From Alphaproteobacteria bacterium (GTDB taxonomy: Bacteria; Pseudomonadota; Alphaproteobacteria; Rhodobacterales; Rhodobacteraceae), in the NCBI GenBank assembly GCA_030428355.1, contig JAUIBL010000015.1, positions 16,076 through 80,075 on the forward strand: 64,000 bases of DNA, read 5' to 3'. Below the pieces are notes generated by a model, which saw nothing but the letters and a program-made list of their open reading frames with translations, was not told the origin of the DNA and did not search any database. Of this stretch, positions 17,920-27,625 are shown piece by piece (within the stretch, counting starts at the first letter, position 1; each line of letters begins with the position of its first letter). The position numbers and the translations under genes are program-made.

Positions 17920-19473
17920 ATGATCACCGCCTTGCCGCTTCTTGCGCCCTTGTTCTTCGCCCTCATCGGCCTGATCTATATGCGCAGCGACATGCCGCGC
18001 GGGTCGGCCCAGTTGCGCTTGGGCGAATATGCGGGACTGGCCGCGATGGTGGTGTCGCTTGCTACGCTGGGTCTTCTGATCGCCAACGGATCGGCCACCA
18101 GCCCGCTGATCGGCGCAGCCGAGATGGGTTTCGCCGCCCGGATCGACGCGGTGAGCGTGACCATGCTGATGCTGGTGAGCTTCATCGGCTGGGTCGTGAT
18201 GCGGTTCGCGGTGACCTACACCGATGGGGAAAAGAACCAGACGCGATTCCTGGGCTGGCTGAGCCTTGGCCTTGCGTCGGTGCTTCTGCTGGTGACGGCA
18301 GGAAACCTGATCCAGTTGATCATCGGCTGGGGCGCGGTGGGTCTTTGCGTCAACCGGCTGTTGCTGACCTACCCGGAGCGGGCGGCGGCGCAGCGGGCGG
18401 CGCGGAAAAAGGCGCTGTGTTCGGCGGCCTCAGACGCGGGTCTGATCGCGGGGGCCTTCGCTTTGGCGGCGGCCTATGGCACGGCGGACATCCACACCAT
18501 CATCGAGGCCGCACGGGCGGGTGAGGGTGGCGGTGCCGCGATCCTGGCCGCAGGTCTGCTGGCGATTTCGGCGCTGTTCAAATCGGCGCAAGTGCCGACC
18601 CATGGCTGGCTGACCGAAGTGATGGAAGCGCCGACGCCGGTCTCAGCACTGTTGCACGCGGGCGTGGTGAACGCGGGGGGCTTCCTGCTCATCCGGTTTG
18701 CCGATGTGATGCTGTTGGCCCCAGGTGTGCTGTCGGTGCTCGTCATGGTGGGTGGTTTCTCGGCGATCTTTGGTGGTCTGGTCATGCTGACCCAGCCGTC
18801 GGTCAAGACCTCGCTGGCATGGTCGACCGTGGCGCAGATGGGCTTCATGATCCTGCAATGCGGTCTGGCGCTGTTCCATCTGGCGCTGCTGCACATCGTG
18901 GCGCATTCGCTTTACAAGGCGCATGCCTTCCTTGCCTCGGGTGGGGCGGTGGCGCAGGTGGCGTCGATCCGGCGGCCCGGCCCGGTGGCGATCCCGAATG
19001 GTAAGGCAGTGCTCAAGGCCTTTGCCATCGCACTGGCGATCTATGGCACTCTGGGTCTGCTTTTGGGCATCGACGGCAAGTCGGCACAGGCGATTGCGCT
19101 GGGGGCGGTGCTGGTGATGGGTGTGGCGTACCTTCTGGCGCAGGGCCTTGCGGATCACGCGCCCGAACTGCTGACCCGGCGCATGGCGGCCTATTCGGTG
19201 GCGACCACGGTGAGCTATTTCGCGCTGCAATCCATGGCGATCTGGCTGACCACCGGCGCGCTGCCCGCAACCCCAGCCCCAGGCCCGCTGCAATGGGCGC
19301 TGATGGTGCTGACCATCCTCAGCTTCGGCACCGTGGCCTGGGCGCAGGCGACCTTCCCGAACTGGGCCAGCCATCCTTCGGCACAGGGCCTGCGGGTGCA
19401 TCTTTCGAACGGATTTTACCTCAACGCGGTGTTTGACCGGCTGACCGGCGGCTGGGCCGCACGGACACGGTAA
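17920..19473 (+). CDS. dabB: Inorganic carbon transporter membrane subunit DabB (NuoL-like)
   Basis: The 517-residue membrane protein belongs to the proton-conducting NuoL/MrpA family. It contains the helix-rich core with KSAQVPTHGWLTEVMEAPT and VSALLHAGVVNAGGFLLIR, where the lysines and histidines lining the proton path lie. Unlike NuoL it stands apart from any nuo operon and is followed directly by the DUF2309 partner, the known DabB-DabA pair of DAB-type CO2/bicarbonate accumulation systems. The ATG at 17920 follows AAAAGGAGA. It probably supplies proton-motive-force energy to DabA. Confidence 0.9.
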   Translation: MITALPLLAPLFFALIGLIYMRSDMPRGSAQLRLGEYAGLAAMVVSLATLGLLIANGSATSPLIGAAEMGFAARIDAVSVTMLMLVSFIGWVVMRFAVTYTDGEKNQTRFLGWLSLGLASVLLLVTAGNLIQLIIGWGAVGLCVNRLLLTYPERAAAQRAARKKALCSAASDAGLIAGAFALAAAYGTADIHTIIEAARAGEGGGAAILAAGLLAISALFKSAQVPTHGWLTEVMEAPTPVSALLHAGVVNAGGFLLIRFADVMLLAPGVLSVLVMVGGFSAIFGGLVMLTQPSVKTSLAWSTVAQMGFMILQCGLALFHLALLHIVAHSLYKAHAFLASGGAVAQVASIRRPGPVAIPNGKAVLKAFAIALAIYGTLGLLLGIDGKSAQAIALGAVLVMGVAYLLAQGLADHAPELLTRRMAAYSVATTVSYFALQSMAIWLTTGALPATPAPGPLQWALMVLTILSFGTVAWAQATFPNWASHPSAQGLRVHLSNGFYLNAVFDRLTGGWAARTR

Positions 19474-19496
19474 TGGACAGGACAGGAGATCAAGAC

Positions 19497-21896
19497 ATGC
19501 TGACAATGGTTGAACGGTTCTCGGGTCCGGCCCTTGAGATCATGGCGGGTGCCAAGAGCGCCGCAGCTCATATCCCGCCGCTCTGGTCGCTTGAGGCGAC
19601 GGTGGCCGTGAACCCCTATGTGGGGCAGGCAGGTGAACCCTTGCAGGTGGCCGCTGCCCGTCTGGCGCGGGTCGCCGGTGTGCGGACGGTGCCCGAGCGG
19701 GCACATTTCAAGGCGAAGTTCGCGGCAGGTCAGTTGAGCGTTGCCGACCTTGAGGCGGGTCTGGCCGAAGTGCCGGAGCTGGCGGCGACGGTCGACGACC
19801 TGATCGCGGCGATGGACAAGACCGTGTCCGCGCCCGAAACCCTGCCGACACTGGCCGATCTGGCCGAAGAGGTCTCGGACATCAACTGGCCCGACTTCGT
19901 CGCTGAACGGATCGGCCACTGGGCGGGCGGGCATTATGACACCGGTCAGGCGCTCTGGCCTGCGCCCAAGACGCGGGCGTGGCTGTCGTGGCGGTCTTTT
20001 GCGCAGCGCGATCTGACGCCAGAGATCTTCGGTCTGACAGGCTTTGCCGCGCGGGTGGCGTCGATGTCGATGTCCGCGCGGGGCGCGCTGACCAAATGCG
20101 CCGAGGATATGGGGATCACGGCAGATGCCTGCGAAAGCTATTTCCACACGCTGCTGATGCGGCTGGGTGGCTGGGCGCAGCTTGCCTCGGGCGAGGCGTT
20201 CCGCGCGAACCTGAAGGGCGAGGGCAACAACGACATCACCGATCTTCTGACCGCCAAGCTGGTCTTCGAGGCAGCATTGCTGGCGCGGTACAAGGACAAG
20301 ATCGGCGATAAATGGGCCAAGGTGCTCGAGGCGCACGCGCAACCCATCGTGCCGAGCGAGGACGATCTGATCGACGCGGCCCTTCAGGCGGCGGCGGATC
20401 ATGCGGCGGCGCGGGCGTTGGACGCCACTTTGGCGCAGCCCGTGGAGGCCAATGACGTGGTGCCGAACGTGCAGGCGGCATTCTGCATCGACGTGCGGTC
20501 CGAAGTGTTCCGGCGGGCGCTGGAAGCCTCGGGCGACGGGATCGAAACCATTGGTTTTGCGGGCTTCTTCGGCATCGCGGCGGCGCATCACGGGTTTGCC
20601 TCGGACGTGCTGGAGACACGGGGTCCGGTGCTGATCAACCCCGGTGCGACCTCGGCTGCGACCGATCCGCAGGACAGCGACGTGCTGACCCGCGTGGCGA
20701 AACGGGTGACGCGGGCGTGGGGCCGGTTCCGGCTGGCGGCGGTGTCGAGCTTTGCCTTCGTCGAGGCGACCGGGCCGTTGTATCTGGGTAAGCTGGTGCG
20801 GGATTCGCTGGCGCAGAAGCATCCGAGCCTGGGCAATGATCCGGCACCGGCCCTGTCGGGCAACCTGACGCTTGAGGACCGGATCGGCATGGCGGCGACC
20901 ATCCTGTCGGCGATGTCGATGAAATCGGGCTTTGCCAAGGTGATCCTGCTGGCGGGTCACGGCGCGGGTGTGGTCAACAACCCCCATGCGAGCGCGTTGC
21001 AATGCGGGGCCTGTGGCGGCCATGCGGGCGATGTGAACGCGCGGCTGGTGGCGCTGCTGCTCAATGATGCCGAGGTGCGGGCCGGGTTGGTCGAGAAGGG
21101 CATCGTGGTGCCTACCGAGACCGTGTTCCTTGCCGGTCTACATGACACGGTGACCGACGAGGTGCGGCTCTACGAAGATGATCTGCCCGCCGGTCATACG
21201 CAGGGCGCGACGATCGCGTCGTTGAAGCAGGCGCTGAAACTGGCGGCCAAGGTGACACGTGGTGAACGGGCGGCGCGTCTGCCGCGGGCGGCGGATCAGA
21301 TGGCGGTCATGGCGCGGGCCAAGGACTGGTCGGAAACGCGGCCCGAATGGGGGCTTGCGGGCTGTTCGGCCTTCATCGCCGCCCCCCGGTCGCGGACCAC
21401 GGGGCGGAGCCTTGACGGGCGGTCCTTCCTGCACAGCTATGACTGGCGGCAGGACAAGGGCTTCGGTGTTCTGGAACTGATCCTGACTGCGCCTGTCGTT
21501 GTGGCAAGCTGGATCAGCCTGCAGTACTACGGATCATCCGTGGCGCCTGATGCGTTCGGGGCGGGCAACAAGCTGCTTCACAACGTTACCGGCGGGATCG
21601 GTGTGGTCGAAGGCAATGGCGGCGTGCTGCGCGGTGGTCTGCCGTGGCAGTCGGTGCATGACGGCGAGACTTTCATGCATGATCCCTTGCGGTTGTCGGT
21701 CGCAGTTGAAGCACCGCGTGAAGCCATCAGCGAGATCCTCAAGCGGCACGCCGGGGTTGCTGCGCTCTTCGACAACGGCTGGCTCAAGCTGTACGCGATG
21801 GATGACGAGGGCCGGTTGGGCTGGCGTTATACCGGTGGTGGAGAGTGGGTGTCGCTGCGGGGCGATACCGCTGCGGCGCAGATCGCGGCAGAGTGA
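19497..21896 (+). CDS. dabA: Inorganic carbon transporter subunit DabA (DUF2309, carbonic-anhydrase-like)
   Basis: This 799-residue soluble partner of DabB is thought to hydrate CO2 in one direction, using a beta-carbonic-anhydrase-like zinc site. The expected ligands are present: Cys330 and Asp332 (FCIDVRSE), His488 (AGHGAGVVNNP) and Cys503 (LQCGACGG). The Cys-x-Asp and the 15-residue His-to-Cys spacings equal those published for Halothiobacillus DabA (C351, D353, H524, C539). I chose the ATG at 19497 behind CAGGAGA; an ATG at 19473 overlapping the dabB stop is an alternative. It ends 6 bp before the convergent aroA. Confidence 0.92.
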   Translation: MLTMVERFSGPALEIMAGAKSAAAHIPPLWSLEATVAVNPYVGQAGEPLQVAAARLARVAGVRTVPERAHFKAKFAAGQLSVADLEAGLAEVPELAATVDDLIAAMDKTVSAPETLPTLADLAEEVSDINWPDFVAERIGHWAGGHYDTGQALWPAPKTRAWLSWRSFAQRDLTPEIFGLTGFAARVASMSMSARGALTKCAEDMGITADACESYFHTLLMRLGGWAQLASGEAFRANLKGEGNNDITDLLTAKLVFEAALLARYKDKIGDKWAKVLEAHAQPIVPSEDDLIDAALQAAADHAAARALDATLAQPVEANDVVPNVQAAFCIDVRSEVFRRALEASGDGIETIGFAGFFGIAAAHHGFASDVLETRGPVLINPGATSAATDPQDSDVLTRVAKRVTRAWGRFRLAAVSSFAFVEATGPLYLGKLVRDSLAQKHPSLGNDPAPALSGNLTLEDRIGMAATILSAMSMKSGFAKVILLAGHGAGVVNNPHASALQCGACGGHAGDVNARLVALLLNDAEVRAGLVEKGIVVPTETVFLAGLHDTVTDEVRLYEDDLPAGHTQGATIASLKQALKLAAKVTRGERAARLPRAADQMAVMARAKDWSETRPEWGLAGCSAFIAAPRSRTTGRSLDGRSFLHSYDWRQDKGFGVLELILTAPVVVASWISLQYYGSSVAPDAFGAGNKLLHNVTGGIGVVEGNGGVLRGGLPWQSVHDGETFMHDPLRLSVAVEAPREAISEILKRHAGVAALFDNGWLKLYAMDDEGRLGWRYTGGGEWVSLRGDTAAAQIAAE

Positions 21897-21902
21897 CGGG
21901 CG

Positions 21903-23165
21903 TCAGGGCTGGGTGATGTCAACCGACACGCCCAGCCCGCGCAGGACATCCCAATACGTCGGGAAGGTCTTGGACACGCAGTAAGGGTCTTCGATCCGCA
22001 CACCTTTGACCTTCATGGCGGCGAGGGCAAAGCACATGGCGATGCGGTGGTCGGCGTGGCTGTCGATCAGCCCATCGCTGACATGATCTGCCAGCGCGGG
22101 ATCGGCATGTACGATCAGGTCGTCCCCTTCGACCGAAGCCAAACCTGCGCGCACTTGCAACAGCCCCTTGTGCACAGCATCAATGCGGTCGCATTCCTTG
22201 ACGCGCAGGTTCTCGATCCCGGTAAAGCGCACGGGCGTTTCGTTGAATGCGGCCAGCACGGCCAGCGTCGGGATGGCGTCCTGCATCTGTGAGCCGTTGA
22301 TCGTCGCGGGCATCTGCGGGAAGGCGGCGATCATGTCATAGGCCTTGGCGTCGGGTTGGTTCATGTCACCGGGGGCGGTACCGATGTCGATGCTGCCGTT
22401 TGTGAGCTTTTCCGCAGCCCAAAGGTAGGTCGCGGCACTTGCGTCGGGTTCCACGTGGTAGTCGGCGGCGGTGTAGCCGCCGGGTGCGACGATGATCTGG
22501 TTTTCGGACGGGAATTCGACCGTCGCGCCGAATGCACGCATGACGGCGGCGGTGATGTGCAGATAGCCGACCGCGCCGATCTTGCCGCCACCGATGGTGA
22601 TGCGGGTTTCAGCTTCGCCCATCGCGGCGAGCATCATGATGGCCGAGATGTACTGGCTTGAGAGCTTGCCGCTGACCTCGATCTCGCCGCTCTGGAACCT
22701 GCTGGTGCCCCTGACCGTGACAGGCGGGCAGCCGGTCTCGGACGTGGCATCAACTCCCATTGCGCGGAGTGTGTCGAGCAGGGGTGCGATGGGGCGCTTC
22801 TGCATATGCTCGTCGCCGGTGACGATTGTGGTGCCGTTCACCAAAGCGACGGCGGCGGTCAGAAATCGCGTCGCGGTGCCCGCATTGCCAAGGAACAGGG
22901 GGTCGGGGGCCGGGTGCAGCACGCCTGAACCTGTGACCTCGACCGTGGTCTCGTTGATTTCGGTGATCCCGACGCCCATCTGGCGCAGAGCGGTCATCAT
23001 ATAATGCGTATCATCGCTGCGCAGGATGCCGGTCAGGCGGCTGTTGCCCCGCGCCAAAGCTGCCACCAGAAGCGCACGGTTGGTCACGGATTTGGATCCG
23101 GGCAGGGTCACGCGACCCACCAGCGGCTGTGTGATAGGGGTGATGCTGGCGATGGGCAGGGACAT
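21903..23165 (-). CDS. aroA: 3-phosphoshikimate 1-carboxyvinyltransferase (EPSP synthase)
   Basis: The 420-residue enzyme joins PEP and shikimate-3-phosphate in aromatic amino-acid synthesis. It shows the PEP loop LPGSKSVTNRALL, LGNAGTATRF (residues 92-101), KRPIAPLL, the SSQY site, LRVKECDRID, DHRIAMCFALA and SKTFPTYW near the end. Length and most motifs resemble the short class I enzymes such as E. coli AroA rather than the longer class II type typical of many alphaproteobacteria. At the site numbered 101 in E. coli (Pro, linked to glyphosate response) this protein has Phe. It is divergent from the ars operon, an unusual place; it may be a second, acquired copy. Confidence 0.88.
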   Translation of the reverse strand: MSLPIASITPITQPLVGRVTLPGSKSVTNRALLVAALARGNSRLTGILRSDDTHYMMTALRQMGVGITEINETTVEVTGSGVLHPAPDPLFLGNAGTATRFLTAAVALVNGTTIVTGDEHMQKRPIAPLLDTLRAMGVDATSETGCPPVTVRGTSRFQSGEIEVSGKLSSQYISAIMMLAAMGEAETRITIGGGKIGAVGYLHITAAVMRAFGATVEFPSENQIIVAPGGYTAADYHVEPDASAATYLWAAEKLTNGSIDIGTAPGDMNQPDAKAYDMIAAFPQMPATINGSQMQDAIPTLAVLAAFNETPVRFTGIENLRVKECDRIDAVHKGLLQVRAGLASVEGDDLIVHADPALADHVSDGLIDSHADHRIAMCFALAAMKVKGVRIEDPYCVSKTFPTYWDVLRGLGVSVDITQP

Positions 23166-23297
23166 GGCGGGTCTCCGGTCGGAACGTCAGATGCGGGTTT
23201 ACGGGTTTTGACGCGGGTCGCAATGCGAAAACCGATTGTCTGTGTGGATGGCCAAACGACTCGTTGACTGCGCCATTAATTCCGTTATTCACGAAAT
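23166..23297. promoter_or_regulatory. Divergent aroA/ars promoter region
   Basis: The 132-bp gap separates aroA (leftward) from the ArsR-ArsC gene. The 50 bp next to the ArsR start are AT-rich and contain TTCC...GGAA halves overlapping the ATG, compatible with an ArsR operator that represses its own operon. The dyad is imperfect, so the exact site is uncertain. Confidence 0.35.
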
Positions 23298-24146
23298 ATG
23301 GAAATAAGAATCGCCTCACAACTGTCGACCCTCGGGCATCCGCAACGGCTGGCCATCTTTCGCATGCTCATGCGGCGGATGCCCGACCGGGTGCCTGCCG
23401 GTGAAATCGCGGACGCGCTGGACATCAAGCCGTCTACGCTCTCGGCTTATCTGTCGGTCCTGCTGGACGCCGGATTGCTGAGCCAGACGCGCGTCGGGAC
23501 ATCGCTTCGTTACAGTGTGAACGTACCAAATGTGAAGGGTATGCTGGATTTCCTGCTGCTTGAGTGTTGTCGGGGGCGACCGGATATGTGCAGCCCGCTG
23601 GCGGCCGGTTTTGGACAAGGAATGACGGATATGTCTCTGGAAAAGTTCAATGTTCTTTTTTTCTGCACTGGCAATTCCGCGCGGTCGATCTTTGCCGAAA
23701 CGATCCTGCGCGACATGGCCGGGGATCGGTTCGAGGTGTTTTCAGCCGGAACCAAACCCTATTCCGAGCTGAACCCGATGGTGGTCGATGTGCTGCGCCA
23801 GAAAGGGCATGACGTGTCCAGCCTGCGCGCGAAGAACGTGCAGGAGTTCATGGGCGGGAACGCGCCGAAGTTCGATTTCGTCTTCACCGTCTGCGATCAG
23901 GCTGCGAACGAGGACTGCCCGGCATGGGCGGGCCAGCCGATCAGTGCGCATTGGGGCATGGTCGATCCGGTGAAGGCGACCGGGTCGGACGCCGAACGCA
24001 GCCTTGCGTTTCAGGCGGCCTATGGCGCGCTGCGCAACCGGATCAGCGCCTTTACCGCGCTGCCCATGAGCACGCTTGACCGGATTTCGCTGCAGAAGGC
24101 GGTCGATGAGATTGGACAGATGACCGAAGAGGACACGTCCGCATGA
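23298..24146 (+). CDS. ArsR repressor - arsenate reductase (LMW-PTP type) fusion
   Basis: This 282-residue protein combines two arsenic functions. Residues 1-100 form an ArsR-family winged helix ([13 protein letters not shown], then [19 protein letters not shown]) followed by Cys90, Cys91 and Cys98 ([10 protein letters not shown]), likely As(III) ligands. From about residue 117 a low-molecular-weight phosphatase fold follows, with the catalytic loop CTGNSARS (Cys123), the segment typical of thioredoxin- or glutaredoxin-linked ArsC. One protein could therefore sense arsenite and reduce arsenate. Such fusions are known in a few acidophiles and other bacteria. It heads the operon and its stop overlaps the GAPDH start by 4 bp (ATGA). 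Confidence 0.9.
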   Translation: MEIRIASQLSTLGHPQRLAIFRMLMRRMPDRVPAGEIADALDIKPSTLSAYLSVLLDAGLLSQTRVGTSLRYSVNVPNVKGMLDFLLLECCRGRPDMCSPLAAGFGQGMTDMSLEKFNVLFFCTGNSARSIFAETILRDMAGDRFEVFSAGTKPYSELNPMVVDVLRQKGHDVSSLRAKNVQEFMGGNAPKFDFVFTVCDQAANEDCPAWAGQPISAHWGMVDPVKATGSDAERSLAFQAAYGALRNRISAFTALPMSTLDRISLQKAVDEIGQMTEEDTSA

Positions 24147-25141
24147 CCACCTACGCGCTGAACGGGCTTGGCCGCATTGGCAAGCTTGCCCTGAAACCCT
24201 TGTTGGAGCGGGGGGCCAAAATCGCGTGGATCAATGACGCGGTGGGCGATCCGGCGATGCATGCGCATCTTTTCGAGTTCGACACGGTGCATGGGCGTTG
24301 GCAGGCCGAGTTTGCACATGATGCGGACAGCATCACCATCGACGGGGTGCGTTTGCCGTTTGTCGGGACACAACACCTGTCGGCGCTGCCGATGGAGGGT
24401 GTCGATGTGGTGATCGACTGCACCGGCGTTTTCAAATCAGAGGCGAAGATCGCGCCCTATTTTCAAATGGGAGCGAAGAAAGTCGTGGTGTCTGCCCCGG
24501 TCAAGGACGGGCCGACGGCGAACATCGTTTATGGTGTGAACGACGACATCTATGATGTCGAAATGCACCACATCGTGACGGCGGCGAGTTGTACAACCAA
24601 CTGCTTGGCCCCGGTTGTGAAGGTGTTGCATGAGAGCATCGGAATAACCCACGGATCAATCACGACAATCCATGATGTGACCAATACGCAAACCATCGTG
24701 GATCGACCCGCCAAAGACCTGCGCCGCGCGCGGTCGGCGTTGAATTCGCTGATCCCGACAACCACGGGAAGCGCGACGGCGATCACTCTGATCTATCCCG
24801 AACTCAAGGGGCGGTTGAACGGCCATGCCGTGCGGGTGCCGCTGCTGAATGCGTCGCTGACCGATTGCGTGTTCGAGATGGATCGCGCGACCACCGTGGA
24901 AGAGGTGAACGCGCTGTTCAAGGCGGCGGCGGAGGGTCCGCTCAAGGACATTCTGGGCTACGAGGAACGCCCGCTTGTGTCGACCGATTACACCAATGAC
25001 ACGCGGTCGAGCATCGTTGATGCGCTCTCCACGATGGTGGTCAACGGCACGCAGGTGAAGGTCTACGCGTGGTATGACAACGAGATGGGCTATGCGCATC
25101 GGCTGGTGGATGTGGCGCTGATGGTGGGCGGTCGGTTGTGA
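24143..25141 (+). CDS. ArsJ-associated glyceraldehyde-3-phosphate dehydrogenase
   Basis: This 332-residue GAPDH has the Rossmann start [17 protein letters not shown] and the active-site motif [10 protein letters not shown] with catalytic Cys150. In ars operons with arsJ, this enzyme uses arsenate in place of phosphate to make the labile 1-arseno-3-phosphoglycerate, which ArsJ exports. The gene overlaps both neighbours by 4 bp (ATGA upstream, GTGA downstream), so all three are co-translated. That context, rather than sequence alone, separates it from the glycolytic enzyme. Confidence 0.93.
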   Translation: MTTYALNGLGRIGKLALKPLLERGAKIAWINDAVGDPAMHAHLFEFDTVHGRWQAEFAHDADSITIDGVRLPFVGTQHLSALPMEGVDVVIDCTGVFKSEAKIAPYFQMGAKKVVVSAPVKDGPTANIVYGVNDDIYDVEMHHIVTAASCTTNCLAPVVKVLHESIGITHGSITTIHDVTNTQTIVDRPAKDLRRARSALNSLIPTTTGSATAITLIYPELKGRLNGHAVRVPLLNASLTDCVFEMDRATTVEEVNALFKAAAEGPLKDILGYEERPLVSTDYTNDTRSSIVDALSTMVVNGTQVKVYAWYDNEMGYAHRLVDVALMVGGRL

Positions 25142-26400
25142 GCAAACCCGAGGGACTTTCCGCCTATATCGCCGTGACGGCGGCCTATTGGGCCTTCATG
25201 CTGACCGATGGCGCGTTGCGGATGCTGGTGCTGCTGCACTTTCACACGCTCGGGTTTTCGCCCATCCAACTGGCCTATCTGTTCGTGCTCTACGAGATCG
25301 CGGGCATGGTCACGAACCTCAGCGCCGGGTGGATCGCGGCGCGGTTCGGTTTGACCTCGACGCTTTATGCGGGGCTGGGGGTGCAGGTGGTGGCGCTTGT
25401 GGCGTTGGCGCAACTGGACCCGTCTTGGAGCATTGCGGCCTCGGTCGCCTTTGTCATATGCGTGCAGGGTGCGTCGGGGGTGGCCAAAGACCTGGCCAAG
25501 ATGTCCTCGAAATCGGCGGTCAAGCTGCTGGCCCCCAAGGAAGACGGCGGGCTGTTCCGTTGGGTGGCGGTGCTGACCGGATCGAAGAACGCGGTGAAAG
25601 GGGTGGGGTTCCTGCTGGGTGCCGCGCTCTTGGCGACGCTGGGCTTTGTCGCGGCGGTCTATGCGATGGCGGCGGTGCTGGCGGTGATCCTGCTGGCGAT
25701 CATCATGCTCATGCCGTCGGGCCTGCCGAAAGGGCGCAAGGGGGCCAAGTTTTCCGAAGTGTTTTCGAAATCCGCCAATGTGAACTGGCTGTCGGCGGCG
25801 CGGGTGTTCCTGTTCGGGGCGCGCGACGTGTGGTTCGTGGTGGGCATCCCGATCTATTTCTACGCGGTGTTGTCGGACGGGACCGAGGCGGGCAACCGGG
25901 CGACGTTTTTCCTGATCGGCACGTTCATGGCGGTGTGGATTATCCTTTACGGGATCGTTCAGGCCAACACGCCGAAACTGCTGCGCGCGGCAGAGCGGGG
26001 CGAGGCCGCGCTGATCTCGGATGCACGGACATGGGCGCTGTTGCTGCTGACGGTGCCAGTGGTCTTGACCGTGGCAGCGATGCTGTCGCCAGAGCCGCAG
26101 ATGTGGCTGACGGTGACCTTGGTGGTCGGGCTGCTGGCCTTCGGCGCGCTGTTTGCGATCAACTCGGCGCTGCATTCCTACCTGATCCTGGCCGTTACCC
26201 AAAGCGAACGGGTCACGATGGATGTGGGGTTCTACTACATGGCCAATGCGGGCGGGCGGCTTTTGGGGACAGTGCTGTCCGGGCTGAGCTATCAGGTGGG
26301 CGGTTTGGCGCTGATGCTGGGCACGGCGTCTGCGATGGTTGCGCTGTCGGCGCTGGCCTCGGGGCGGTTGCGCAGCGACGGGACGGCACAGACGGTGTGA
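25138..26400 (+). CDS. arsJ: Organoarsenical efflux MFS transporter ArsJ
   Basis: The 420-residue MFS protein has about twelve helices and starts at a GTG that overlaps the GAPDH stop by 4 bp. Signature segments include [20 protein letters not shown] at the N-terminus and [20 protein letters not shown] in the first cytoplasmic loop, as I recall for ArsJ. It exports 1-arseno-3-phosphoglycerate made by the coupled GAPDH; outside the cell the compound falls apart to arsenate, giving net arsenate expulsion. The three-gene layout makes the call firm. Confidence 0.92.
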   Translation: MSKPEGLSAYIAVTAAYWAFMLTDGALRMLVLLHFHTLGFSPIQLAYLFVLYEIAGMVTNLSAGWIAARFGLTSTLYAGLGVQVVALVALAQLDPSWSIAASVAFVICVQGASGVAKDLAKMSSKSAVKLLAPKEDGGLFRWVAVLTGSKNAVKGVGFLLGAALLATLGFVAAVYAMAAVLAVILLAIIMLMPSGLPKGRKGAKFSEVFSKSANVNWLSAARVFLFGARDVWFVVGIPIYFYAVLSDGTEAGNRATFFLIGTFMAVWIILYGIVQANTPKLLRAAERGEAALISDARTWALLLLTVPVVLTVAAMLSPEPQMWLTVTLVVGLLAFGALFAINSALHSYLILAVTQSERVTMDVGFYYMANAGGRLLGTVLSGLSYQVGGLALMLGTASAMVALSALASGRLRSDGTAQTV

Positions 26401-26470
26401 GGCGCGACCCTCGACACCTGGGGCAAAGACAGGCACATCTTTGGCGGGATTTGACCAAGAGGAGTGCCCG

Positions 26471-27613
26471 ATGACCGCCTTTGCCTTTGCCACTGCGGGG
26501 ATGATCCGGTTCGGACGGGGCGAGGCGATGCAGGCTGTGCCTGCGTTGGCGGCGTTGGGAAAGCGGGTGCTGCTGGTCATGGGCGCGACGCCTGCACGCG
26601 TGACATGGCTCAAAGAGGCGCTTGAAATGCAGGCTGTTGCGGTGACGGTGTTTTCGGTCGGCAAGGAACCGGATGTTGCATTGGTCGAAGCCGGTGTCGC
26701 GCTGGCGAAGGCGGCGCAGGTCAATGCGGTGATTTCGGTGGGCGGCGGTGCCGTGGTCGATGCGGGCAAGGCGATTGCAGCGCTGGCACCGGCCACGCGG
26801 CCAATGCTGGACCATCTGGAAGTGGTGGGCAAAGGCCTGCCGCTGGACGCCGCGCCATTGCCTTTTGCAGCCTTGCCGACAACCGCCGGGACCGGGGCCG
26901 AGGTGACACGCAACGCGGTGATTGCGGTGCCCGAAGCACAGCGCAAGGTGAGCCTGCGCGACCCGCGCATGTTGCCGGCACTGGCGATTGTCGATCCGGC
27001 GCTGACGGATCATTGCCCGCGCGGCGTGACCTTGGCCTCGGGGCTGGATGCGGTCACGCAGGTGATCGAGCCCTATCTTTCGTCAAAAGCCAATCCGCTG
27101 ACCGATGCGATCTGCCGTGACGCGATCCCCAAGGGATTGGTGGCGATCCGGCGGATCATGGCGGCTGAAGACCCCGAGGCGCGGGATGCGCTGGCCTGGG
27201 TCAGCCTTTGCGGGGGGCTGGCGCTGGCCAATTCCGGCCTCGGCGTGGTGCATGGGTTGGCCGGGCCGCTGGGTGGGTTGTCCAACGCGGCGCATGGCGC
27301 GATCTGCGGTGCGCTCTTGCCGCATGGTCTGCGGGCCAATGCCGAAGCTGGGGAGGACCAGGTCCTGCAAGCGCGGATTGCCGAGGTGCAGGGGTGGATT
27401 GCGCAGGTGTTCGGCGGTGCGCCGGGCGACGCGTTCGACACGCTGCACATGTGGTCGCGCGAGGTGGGTCTGCCGGGGCTCGACGCGCAGGGCATCACCG
27501 ATGCGGCGCGGGTGCAGGCTGCCAAGGATGCGGTAAGTTCGTCGTCGATGAAGGCAAACCCGGTGGCTTTGACCGAGATGCAACTTTTGGACCTGATGGA
27601 AAGCGCCAGATAA
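26471..27613 (+). CDS. Iron-containing alcohol dehydrogenase-like protein with altered metal site
   Basis: The 380-residue protein has the Fe-ADH fold: the NAD-binding GGGAVVDAGKAIAAL segment, PTTAGTGAEVT, and the C-terminal metal region. Of the four ligand positions known in FucO (Asp, His, His, His), this protein has Asp193, Gln197, His261 and His275, so the second position is Gln. The nearby conserved His (AHPLG in FucO) is Gly265. Whether iron is bound is uncertain. The ATG follows AAGAGGAGT, 70 bp after arsJ, so it may be co-transcribed with the ars operon. Substrate unknown. Confidence 0.82.
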   Translation: MTAFAFATAGMIRFGRGEAMQAVPALAALGKRVLLVMGATPARVTWLKEALEMQAVAVTVFSVGKEPDVALVEAGVALAKAAQVNAVISVGGGAVVDAGKAIAALAPATRPMLDHLEVVGKGLPLDAAPLPFAALPTTAGTGAEVTRNAVIAVPEAQRKVSLRDPRMLPALAIVDPALTDHCPRGVTLASGLDAVTQVIEPYLSSKANPLTDAICRDAIPKGLVAIRRIMAAEDPEARDALAWVSLCGGLALANSGLGVVHGLAGPLGGLSNAAHGAICGALLPHGLRANAEAGEDQVLQARIAEVQGWIAQVFGGAPGDAFDTLHMWSREVGLPGLDAQGITDAARVQAAKDAVSSSSMKANPVALTEMQLLDLMESAR

Positions 27614-27625
27614 GCCCGTTTTGGA

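Noticed and set aside
25090..26970. A 626-codon leftward open frame across arsJ and the Fe-ADH gene
   Set aside because: It is antisense to two well-supported genes, is rich in Arg/His/Gln, and matches no recognisable fold.
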